Source of the DNA: Candidatus Helarchaeota archaeon
GTDB taxonomy: Archaea; Asgardarchaeota; Lokiarchaeia; Helarchaeales; RDOG01
Length of the DNA stretch: 47,349 nt
Direction of reading: 5' to 3'
Assembly: GCA_029838215.1 (NCBI GenBank)
Contig: JALGVI010000003.1
Coordinates: 85,350 to 132,698 of the forward strand
This document shows, piece by piece, positions 41,468 through 47,349 of this stretch (within the stretch, counting starts at the first letter, position 1; every line of letters begins with the position of its first letter). The notes beneath the pieces are model-generated. The model made no database searches. It was not told the DNA's origin and saw only the letters and a program-made list of their open reading frames with translations. Position numbers and translations under genes: made by a program.

Positions 41468-42577
41468 ATGATATTCAAGGACCGAGATTTTCTCATAACA
41501 AAAGAAGGTTTGATCTTTCGAGTATATGGTTACACGCATCCGCCAGATGCCGCTGTATGTGACGTAGAATATGCACCCGAAACAATCTATCAAACATCTG
41601 ACCCTCGTGCCATTCGCTTTCTTTATAGAGGTCATTCGGATGACACCAAGCAGCATTCCCGGTATTACAAGTTTTATTTTGATGGTGGGCTAAAATTCGT
41701 CCAAAAGCGATATCCCGAATATCAGGTTAATTTTAGACCATTAAACGTTAAATTAGTCGGATTGAAAGAAACGCAAATCACGGAATTTCGATCACCTCAA
41801 GAAAAACTGCGATCGATCTTGGCAAATGATGAGAAGGATCCGTTAATACAGACCACTCAAGACATAATCGACATCATTACTGATCATTCTACTCTAAAGC
41901 CGAACGATTTTGGATGCTTTGGTTCGATATTGCACGATTTTTACCACGTCAAATACAGCGATATTGACCTGACGTGTCATGGAAAAAAAGAACTCCGGGA
42001 ATTAAGAGAAACCTTGAATGATTTTTACGTGCAGGATGAGCATCCCATTAAAAATGAGTTCGATTTTTGGACAAAAGATATTGAGGAAAGCAAGCATTGG
42101 CACTTTGTGAATTATCCCATAAAGGATTATCCTCTCTATGAGCGTAGAAAAGCCATATATGCCGTGACAAATTCTCCATTGCTGAACCGCCGCATAAAAA
42201 TCGAATTTGAACCCATTAAAAAGGAATCTGAATTTAAAAACGAATATGAGAATCTCCAGAACATTGAACACGTTGGCTGGATCGAAGTCGTTGCCGAAAT
42301 AACTGATGACGATGATGCGTTTTACCTTCAATCGCTCTACTCAATCAAGATCTTAAAAATTGAAAGGGGACCACGAGTCGAAATTGATCGAGTTTGTAAC
42401 TTCTTGGAAGAATATAGGGGAATCGTTCAGAGGGGAGAAACGGTCGTGATCAAAGGTAATCTAGAAAAGGTGACTACCGTGTCTGGTATATTTTATCAGA
42501 TCACGTTATCATATGGTCATCGCAATTATGAAAAACAGGTTTTGAAGTTAAAAAGCCCTACAAATCTCGCTGATTAA
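41468..42577 (+). CDS. nucleotidyltransferase-fold protein (COG2413-like), paralogue B
   Basis: The 369-residue protein shares the order seen in the divergent gene at 40151-41185: LITKEGLIFRVYGYTHPPDA, a long middle section, the catalytic FGCFGSILHDFYHVKYSDIDLTCHG and a C-terminal beta-rich domain ending KQVLKLKSPTNLAD. The metal-binding G-S/D-x-D residues are present in both, so both may be active. Identity to the partner is modest, so the duplication is old. The start is the ATG at 41468 with a weak upstream signal. The 282-bp gap between the two genes presumably carries both promoters. Confidence 0.78.
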   Translation: MIFKDRDFLITKEGLIFRVYGYTHPPDAAVCDVEYAPETIYQTSDPRAIRFLYRGHSDDTKQHSRYYKFYFDGGLKFVQKRYPEYQVNFRPLNVKLVGLKETQITEFRSPQEKLRSILANDEKDPLIQTTQDIIDIITDHSTLKPNDFGCFGSILHDFYHVKYSDIDLTCHGKKELRELRETLNDFYVQDEHPIKNEFDFWTKDIEESKHWHFVNYPIKDYPLYERRKAIYAVTNSPLLNRRIKIEFEPIKKESEFKNEYENLQNIEHVGWIEVVAEITDDDDAFYLQSLYSIKILKIERGPRVEIDRVCNFLEEYRGIVQRGETVVIKGNLEKVTTVSGIFYQITLSYGHRNYEKQVLKLKSPTNLAD

Positions 42578-42920
42578 TGGAAAAAATAGAAAAATGATAC
42601 CAACACGCTCTAATATTCACCAAACTATTGAAAACTCCCATTATTTCTGATTCAAAACTCGAAATTAATTTCATTCATCAATAGAAATCATTCAAAATAG
42701 TTGTATTTTATTGCATTGATTATTAGACGAGTCTTTGAAATTGATGTTGTATTCATTTTATGATTGGCATTAAATCATGTTGTCATAAAAAAAAAATGAG
42801 TAGCATGCATCTTGAAAAGTCGTTTGAAACATCACCTTTTTTTGTCGAATCTCAAGGGCGTGAGGATTGTGTCGGAAGCAAAGGTGTTTACACCAAAGGA
42901 GCTTACGAGAAACCAAAGCT
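42578..42920. other. gene-free stretch upstream of the histone promoter
   Basis: This AT-rich region has no reading frame with coding composition. A 62-codon frame at 42760-42948 begins MIGIKSCCHKKKM, has no family match and runs across the histone TATA box, so I do not accept it. No repeats or structured RNA were seen. Confidence 0.4.
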
Positions 42921-42928
42921 TTTATATA
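42921..42928 (+). promoter_or_regulatory. TATA box of the tail-less histone gene
   Basis: TTTATATA follows a purine-rich AACCAAAGC that fits an archaeal BRE. The start codon is at 43023, so the leader is about 70 nt and ends in GAGGGATGAATT, the histone ribosome site. Confidence 0.55.
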
Positions 42929-43022
42929 GTACCAAAATAAAAAATTAATATACCCAAACAATTCAAACACTTAAAACAAAAAAATTAACAAAACCTAGAA
43001 AAGAAAAATTGAGGGATGAATT

Positions 43023-43244
43023 ATGGCAAAAGCCCCCAAAGTAATAACAAAAACTGCCCTTCGCAGGCTAATGAAAACTGAAGGCGATGCTTCAATCGTA
43101 AGTGCTGACGCTATTACGGCTCTAATTGATTATTTACAGGATCTCGCAGTTGATATCACTAAAAAATCACTAGCCATCTGTAAACACGCAAAGAGGAAAA
43201 CCATTAGTAAAGAAGATGTAAAATTAGCCATTGCCGCATTATAA
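43023..43244 (+). CDS. archaeal histone (HMf-like, tail-less)
   Basis: The 73-residue protein is a single histone fold: VITKTALRRLMK, ASIVSADAITALIDYLQDLAVDITKKSLAICK and the closing RKTISKEDVKLAIAAL. It lacks extra tails, like HMfB. Such histones form dimers that stack into hypernucleosomes on DNA. The ATG follows GAGGG by 7 nt. It converges with the second histone gene, about 180 bp apart. A conserved cysteine lies in the loop AICKHAKR. Confidence 0.95.
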   Translation: MAKAPKVITKTALRRLMKTEGDASIVSADAITALIDYLQDLAVDITKKSLAICKHAKRKTISKEDVKLAIAAL

Positions 43245-43258
43245 TATCAAAACAAACC

Positions 43259-43270
43259 TTCTTTTTTTTT
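43259..43270 (+). terminator. T-run terminator of the tail-less histone gene
   Basis: TTC followed by nine T lies 15 nt after the histone stop, the pattern of archaeal intrinsic termination. Confidence 0.5.
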
Positions 43271-43403
43271 CTCTTCATTGCTTTTTAAAGTTCTTTTTTG
43301 CGTTTAGTCAACCAATTCTTGATTTCAACATGAAATTCTGTTCAAAATAAAAAACTACAAAGAATAAAAGAAATCTCGCCTATAGTCCGTGTTAATGACA
43401 AAT

Positions 43404-43413
43404 AAAAAAAAAA
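43404..43413 (-). terminator. T-run terminator of the tailed histone gene
   Basis: Ten A on the plus strand give ten T in the leftward transcript, a few bases after the stop of the second histone gene. Confidence 0.5.
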
Positions 43414-43421
43414 GGATTAGG

Positions 43422-43706
43422 TTATTTAACGGCCATCTTAATATCTGACTTCGTGACTGTCTTGCGTTTAGAATTAAGTGTTAATTCCAACGCCTTTTTC
43501 GTTATATCAATGGCTCTATTTTGTAGATGATCCTGTAAAACGATGACTGCTTCTGAACTAACAATGTCTGCATCCGCTTCTTCTTTCATGAGGCGCCGCA
43601 GTGCAGTACGGGTAATGACTTGTGAGCCACCCTCCTTTTTAGGTGCCGCTTTTGGTGCAGCCTTCGGTTTTGGTTTTGATTTCGTTTTTTTAGCTTTCGG
43701 AGACAA
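43422..43706 (-). CDS. archaeal histone with a lysine-rich N-terminal tail
   Basis: The 94-residue protein is a histone fold (from VITRTALRRLMKEEADADIV to RKTVTKSDIKMAVK) preceded by about 29 residues composed almost wholly of Lys, Pro, Ala, Ser and Thr, including KPKPKAAPKAAPKK. Such disordered basic tails recall eukaryotic histone tails and are reported for some Asgard histones. The start is a TTG 7 nt after GAGGG, matching the leader GAGGGATGAAT of the other histone gene. It lacks the cysteine of its partner. Whether the tail is modified or binds DNA is unknown. The promoter lies somewhere in the 700-bp gap to its right. Confidence 0.93.
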   Translation of the reverse strand: MSPKAKKTKSKPKPKAAPKAAPKKEGGSQVITRTALRRLMKEEADADIVSSEAVIVLQDHLQNRAIDITKKALELTLNSKRKTVTKSDIKMAVK

Positions 43707-44433
43707 TATTCATCCCTCATTAAATTTGTTCTGATCAATCTCTTATCGGCATTATGAAAAGCGTCAGAACGCTAAGCTCCACTTACAAAAATTTCCCATC
43801 TTGGGAAACGTAATCGTTCCGAATAAAAGATAATCAACATTTTTTTAAGGTTTGAAGTGTGTACGAATAAGCTCTTTTTAATACTAGTATTTAAAACAAT
43901 CGATCTTTTCCTCTTCAACCAATTAAAATCAGCTCGACAAAATTTCATACCAATAATGATTTATCGTTAGATCATAATGAACCGAAAAAATCACAATGTT
44001 TCATCTTTTTCGGGATCTGGAATATTCAATATTTGAATGGATAGAATCATCTTGAATCGCGTTTTTGGTAATTCGAAAGCTTGGAAAAGTGAAGATTTTC
44101 TGGATCTTGGGATTTTTTTCATCATCAAGAACTTGTAATTTTTTGAACAAAATGAAGATATTTATTAACGTTGATGAACATTCAAGCCAATTCGGGCAGA
44201 AATTACATGATGCTTTGATTAGATTTTTCTAGGAAATGAAATCGATTCATTGCATTTCCTGCTTATCTATTGATACCACATTTGAGTACATAAAATCCGT
44301 AAAGATCATTAATTTAGCCATGTTAAATGTTCTGCTTCTTCTTTTAATGATACATCCTTAGATACGGTCTCTTTCTAATTCTCCCAGTTTTTGCATTAAA
44401 AAATAAAAAGGAAAAAAACCAAATGATTAATCG
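43707..44433. other. 727-bp gap without a convincing gene
   Basis: No open frame here has coding character. Two short perfect hairpins are present: AGCGT-CAGA-ACGCT (43760-43773) and TTTCCCA-TCT-TGGGAAA (43792-43808). The promoter of the tailed histone gene must lie at its left end, but I could not pick a clear leftward TATA. A structured RNA is possible and not shown. Confidence 0.4.
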
Positions 44434-44697
44434 GTGGCGGCTTTGAAAAACGAGATCCATGGAATTGCTTTACCTCAATTCAAATATTATGAACCCAAAA
44501 ATTACCATCCAAATTGGGATGAAATTCGTGAAGAATCTCACGCACTTGCTAAAAAAATTGCCGCCAACATGATGCCATTTACTTTTCGCCTCAAAATTAC
44601 AAGTAGAAAGCGTCGATTTTTCGCCATCATCAAATTACTCAAGAATCTATTTATAAATAAGCACAGGGCGGCAAAGGGTTACGGAACAGCTTCGTAA
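44434..44697 (+). CDS. possible small basic protein, unknown
   Basis: A GTG-started frame of 87 codons encodes a Lys/Arg-rich protein with HPNWDEIREESHALAKKIA and the C-terminal stretch RKRRFFAIIKLLKNLF. No motif is recognised. It lies directly upstream of the GC-rich IS607 remnant, so it may be the 3' end of a gene disrupted by that element. The composition is AT-rich like the host, not GC-rich like the insertion, and the AUG is absent. It is kept with low confidence. Confidence 0.35.
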   Translation: MAALKNEIHGIALPQFKYYEPKNYHPNWDEIREESHALAKKIAANMMPFTFRLKITSRKRRFFAIIKLLKNLFINKHRAAKGYGTAS

Positions 44698-44790
44698 AAC
44701 TTGGACAATCCTGCACGTTTAATTTTTTTTTAGCGAGCATTCCCGTGATGACACGCGGTTCAATGAACTTTATCGCCGATCTTCTTCATC

Positions 44791-45213
44791 ATGAGTTCGT
44801 GGTTGAGGATCGGTCGTGCGGCGGAGGAGCTCGGAGTTTGCCCGAAGACTTTAAGAAGATGGGAACGCGCGGGCAAGATACGATGCGTCCGCACGGTGGG
44901 CGGGCACCGCAGGTTCAGCGTCTTGGAAGTGTCACGGGTTCGTGCTGGGCGGAAGCAGGTGCAGTCCATCAGGGCGGCGTTGTACTGCCGCGTGTCATCG
45001 CACCAGCAGAAGAAGCAGGGAGACCTCGACAGGCAGGTGGAAGCGGTAGTGGAGCATTGCAAGAAAAAGGGATACGACATCGTGGGCAAGCATCGCGATG
45101 TGGGGGGTGGTTTGAACGCGAAGAGAAGGGGACTGAGAAGGCTTTGCGAAAGAATCGAGAAGGGCGAAATCATCAAATACTGCAAAAGAAATTTAATCGA
45201 AATTCAATTTTGA
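44791..45213 (+). pseudogene. tnpA: IS607-family serine recombinase remnant (truncated TnpA)
   Basis: Residues 1-55 are a MerR-type helix-turn-helix (LRIGRAAEELGVCPKTLRRWE, GGHRRFSV), followed by the serine-recombinase start YCRVSSHQQKKQGDLDRQ with the catalytic Ser, as in IS607 TnpA. The frame stops at residue 140, where intact enzymes have about 200 residues, so the C-terminal catalytic part is missing. No TnpB is adjacent. The DNA here is far richer in GC than its surroundings: lines 44881-45000 have 80 G/C in 120 bases, while a typical window line, 21181-21240, has 14 in 60. This marks recent transfer. The switch back to AT-rich DNA near 45170 coincides with the loss of recombinase sequence, so a deletion there is likely. 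Confidence 0.82.
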
Positions 45214-45277
45214 GAAAAGTCTTGCAGTATTTTCATTCAAATTTTTTGATGACAATTTAATTTGGGATGTTTATGTC

Positions 45278-46765
45278 ATGCGATGGATAAAAGATACCGA
45301 TTTGGTACATTGGGCAGATTATCGTGATTGCCAAAGTTGCTTACCACTTGTCATTCGCCGATTGATTCGTGCAACCAGCACGGATATTAAAGACATTCGT
45401 TTTCCTTCAGGTGAAAGTATTTCATTACGTGGATGGGATGGAATTCTTGAATCAAATTCTGAAACTGAAAGAATTCCATTGGGAATGTCGGTTTGGGAAA
45501 TTTCTGCACAAAAAGATCCTAAAAAAAAGGCAAATGAAGATTATGATAAAAGAACCGGGAACCCCTTAGGTTTTGAACCATCCAAATCAACATTTATTTT
45601 CGTAACACCCCGCAAATTTTCTTCTAAGTGTAATTGGATTGAAGAAAAAAAAGACCAAGGCCTGTGGAAGGATGTGAAGTTTTATGACGCAGTTGATTTA
45701 GAAGAATGGTTAGAACAGGCTCCCGCTGTTGGAGCTTGGTTGGCAAAAAAGTTACATCTCTATCCCGGGAAAGTTACATCAGCTGAGGAATTCTGGATGG
45801 AATGGTCTTCCGTAACTGAACCCAATATTACACCAAGATTGGTAATAGGGGGACGTGAGACACAAAAAGAAGAAGTAATTACGTGGTTAAAATCAGAACC
45901 ATCAATTATGGTAACTCAGGCTTATAGTAGGGAAGAAACAATCGCTTTTCTTATTGCTTCCGTTAAAGACATATCGGATGAAGAACAGGCTCATTTTTTT
46001 TCGCGTGTTTTGATAATAGATGATATTGAATCATTCAAAGAAATATTTGAAGCTTTAGATGAAGGAAATGATGTTGATATCGATACGTTATCTCGGCTAG
46101 AGTTGTGTTATTTTTCCGTGTTGACAAGTCCTGCTTCAAGACGACCACCAAAAGCGATAAACGTAACTCTAGCGAATGATCCTAAATTCTTCAGGGATAT
46201 GATTGATTATATCTACTTTTCCGAAGACAATGGTGATGAAGCGGATGATAACGAATCGGAACGTGAATTCGTTAATGAGCGAGCATATCATACAAGAATT
46301 TTACTTGACAACTGGTCTTATTTACCTGGTACTAACTCTGATGGCGATATTGATTTTGACAAACTTCTCACGTGGGTGAGAAAAACTCGAAACCTTTGTC
46401 AAGAATTAAATAAACTAAAACATTGTGATTATCATATCAGGTATTTATTTAGTAAAACAATTCGAATATCGGAAGAAGAATGGCCCCCCAAATCCGTGTG
46501 TGCAATAATTGACGAGATTAAAAGTATTGACTTAGAAAGGGGTTTTATAATCGGTTTTTTGAATGGTAGAGGTCCCACGATTAAATCTCCATTTGAAGGA
46601 GGAACTAAAGAACAAGATCTTTCGGAAAAATTAAATAACCGTGCCAATGATATTTCTGTTCGTTGGCCCAGAACATCAGCATTATTACGAAAGATAGCAA
46701 AATCCTTTGAAGATCAAGCCCGGGAAGAGGATAGTGAAGCTGAATTCCGAAGATTTGAACATTAA
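45278..46765 (+). CDS. putative defence-type protein, nuclease-like N terminus joined to a C-terminal domain
   Basis: The 495-residue protein has an N-terminal block with FPSGESISLRGWDGILE, VWEISAQKD and the segments IFVTPRKFSSKCNW and YDAVDLEEWLEQAPAVGAW; D and E-x-S/K residues are placed as in a PD-(D/E)XK nuclease, but this is unproven. From residue about 290 comes a second helical block ending SVRWPRTSALLRKIAKSFEDQ. From memory, both blocks occur at the two ends of much larger proteins, with an NTPase and repeat region between. That middle part is absent here: no Walker A is seen. It may be a compact variant or the product of an internal deletion. It sits in an accessory patch beside the IS607 remnant. 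Confidence 0.55.
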   Translation: MRWIKDTDLVHWADYRDCQSCLPLVIRRLIRATSTDIKDIRFPSGESISLRGWDGILESNSETERIPLGMSVWEISAQKDPKKKANEDYDKRTGNPLGFEPSKSTFIFVTPRKFSSKCNWIEEKKDQGLWKDVKFYDAVDLEEWLEQAPAVGAWLAKKLHLYPGKVTSAEEFWMEWSSVTEPNITPRLVIGGRETQKEEVITWLKSEPSIMVTQAYSREETIAFLIASVKDISDEEQAHFFSRVLIIDDIESFKEIFEALDEGNDVDIDTLSRLELCYFSVLTSPASRRPPKAINVTLANDPKFFRDMIDYIYFSEDNGDEADDNESEREFVNERAYHTRILLDNWSYLPGTNSDGDIDFDKLLTWVRKTRNLCQELNKLKHCDYHIRYLFSKTIRISEEEWPPKSVCAIIDEIKSIDLERGFIIGFLNGRGPTIKSPFEGGTKEQDLSEKLNNRANDISVRWPRTSALLRKIAKSFEDQAREEDSEAEFRRFEH

Positions 46766-46941
46766 GTGCTTCACGATATTTAAATAAGGAAAAAATGGAA
46801 TCAACACAAATAGTAATTGATATTTCATTTCTAAAGGAGAAAAAAAATCGTAAATTAAGAAGCTTTCGTTTCTTTTTCGAATCGAATTGTCTGATTCCCG
46901 AGGTAAAACGACATGCCTCATCCTCCATTTTAAATTGATTT

Positions 46942-47205
46942 TTAAACATGCCGAATTTCTTGAAGAAATTTTTCTGAGCAAGAGATCGTGATTATAAAGA
47001 TGCATTCAATTTCAGCCTGAATGAGAACATGACACTTCATTCGTTTAAAAATAAAGGGAACTGCTGTTTTTCCTGTAAAAGAATCGAATTTCTGGTCAAA
47101 ATTTTTAATCAACGCTTCGATGGCATTTCGAGAGATTGTTTTCCCTTTTCGATATCCAAGTAATTTTAATGTGGCATTTTTGGTGAAAATGATTTTTCTG
47201 GACAT
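46942..47205 (-). CDS. small protein of unknown family next to an operator-like palindrome
   Basis: From the ATG at 47205 the product has 87 residues: MSRKIIFTKNATLKLLGYRK, then GKTISRNAIEALIKNFDQKF and two hydrophobic strands around a Cys-rich patch (MKCHVLIQAEIECIFIITISC). The pattern of a short strand, helix and two strands, with KNATLKLLGYR at the start, weakly recalls DUF4258-type toxins, but I cannot assign it. AGGTGG precedes the ATG by 8 nt and lies in a perfect 18-bp palindrome, suggesting autoregulation, as toxin-antitoxin genes often show. No partner gene is seen within the window. Confidence 0.55.
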   Translation of the reverse strand: MSRKIIFTKNATLKLLGYRKGKTISRNAIEALIKNFDQKFDSFTGKTAVPFIFKRMKCHVLIQAEIECIFIITISCSEKFLQEIRHV

Positions 47206-47213
47206 GAGAACAA

Positions 47214-47231
47214 CCACCTAACGTTAGGTGG
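47214..47231. promoter_or_regulatory. perfect 18-bp palindrome over the ribosome site and transcription start
   Basis: CCACCTAAC is followed directly by GTTAGGTGG, a perfect palindrome. Read leftward it includes AGGTGG, the ribosome site of the gene starting at 47205. A leftward TATA-like TTATATATT lies at about 47235-47243, placing the palindrome between TATA box and start codon. This is a classic repressor position, and the same bases could also fold in RNA and hide the ribosome site. Confidence 0.55.
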
Positions 47232-47234
47232 CGG

Positions 47235-47243
47235 CAATATATA
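47235..47243 (-). promoter_or_regulatory. TATA box of the small gene at the right end
   Basis: Read leftward TTATATATT is about 35 nt before the ATG, which would place transcription start near 47213, just beyond the palindrome. A second AT-rich tract further right (47305-47318) has TATATATATG. Confidence 0.35.
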
Positions 47244-47349
47244 ATTCTTTCCATTACATAACATTAGTTGGAATATATTAAAAGATTTTACCGCGATTAA
47301 ATATGTATATATATGATAAATCATAAAAGATAACATGATATTATGACCA

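Noticed and set aside
42760..42948. 62-codon frame upstream of the histone gene
   Set aside because: It runs across the histone TATA box and has unusual residue use.
44745..45260. 171-codon frame and its opposite-strand counterpart over the IS607 remnant
   Set aside because: They are long only because the DNA is GC-rich and poor in stop codons; the recombinase frame at 44791 carries the recognisable domains.
46605..47005. Two leftward frames over the end of the defence-type gene and the following gap
   Set aside because: They overlap a better gene and lack recognisable motifs or ribosome sites.
1..47349. CRISPR arrays, tRNA and rRNA genes
   Set aside because: Reading both strands gave no regularly spaced repeats, no cloverleaf with a GTTCRANNC arm, and no rRNA-like stretch. 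A covariance search could still find a degenerate or intron-bearing tRNA.

Overview
The window reads as a chromosomal segment of an AT-rich mesophilic archaeon, most likely an Asgard archaeon of the Lokiarchaeia type. The archaeal assignment rests on two histone genes, a Taw1-type wyosine radical-SAM enzyme, an archaeal translin, an L-seryl-tRNA(Sec) kinase-like protein, an archaeal/eukaryotic-type methylthiotransferase, TATA-box promoters and GAGGT-type ribosome sites. The narrower Asgard guess rests on the long Lys/Pro/Ala tail of one histone, the mix of MtrH, HypB and fatty acyl-CoA metabolism, and PSTK; it is inference. No rRNA, tRNA or CRISPR array was recognised.

Layout. 1-5.2 kb: a 58-residue gene behind two operator-like repeats, an acyl-CoA synthetase with a large insert, a MESH1-like (p)ppGpp hydrolase homologue, a beta-class DNA methyltransferase and an alpha/beta hydrolase. 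5.2-14.7 kb: a large NPPY-type DNA methyltransferase, two tandem moeA genes, a bacterial-type lipid acyltransferase homologue and a second large methyltransferase. 14.8-16.4 kb: a transglutaminase-like protein and a HepT/MntA pair. 16.4-19.0 kb: a compact sulfur operon (TusA, DsrE-like, IscS homologue, IscU fusion) in which IscS lacks its PLP lysine and IscU carries a degenerate thioredoxin-reductase-like domain. 19.2-22.4 kb: a third large methyltransferase followed at once by a MIG-like mismatch glycosylase. 22.5-32.9 kb: a P-type ATPase, then mostly leftward genes for tRNA modification (TruA, methylthiotransferase, Taw1), a ubiquitin-like MoaD/ThiS protein, HypB, two acetyltransferases, flavodoxin, translin and a nitrilase-family hydrolase. 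33-42.6 kb: a membrane-anchored subtilase with a small membrane protein, a proline-rich coiled-coil protein, an HD phosphohydrolase, an orphan MtrH, TatD, PSTK, a lipase-like hydrolase and two divergent paralogous nucleotidyltransferases. 43-47.3 kb: two convergent histone genes, then an accessory patch with a GC-rich IS607 recombinase remnant, a putative defence-type protein and a small gene whose ribosome site lies in a perfect palindrome.

How the genes may work together. The sulfur operon looks like an Fe-S scaffold system fed by sulfide or by TusA/DsrE persulfide rather than by cysteine desulfuration. The two MoeA proteins point to tungsten or molybdenum enzymes, and HypB to a nickel hydrogenase. 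Four DNA methyltransferases with no recognisable nuclease, plus a mismatch glycosylase, suggest dispersed methylation or restriction functions. Several genes have clear ribosome sites but no AUG/GUG/UUG where homology and coding signal say the protein begins. That recurring pattern, the sulfur operon and the accessory right end are the places most worth a second look.
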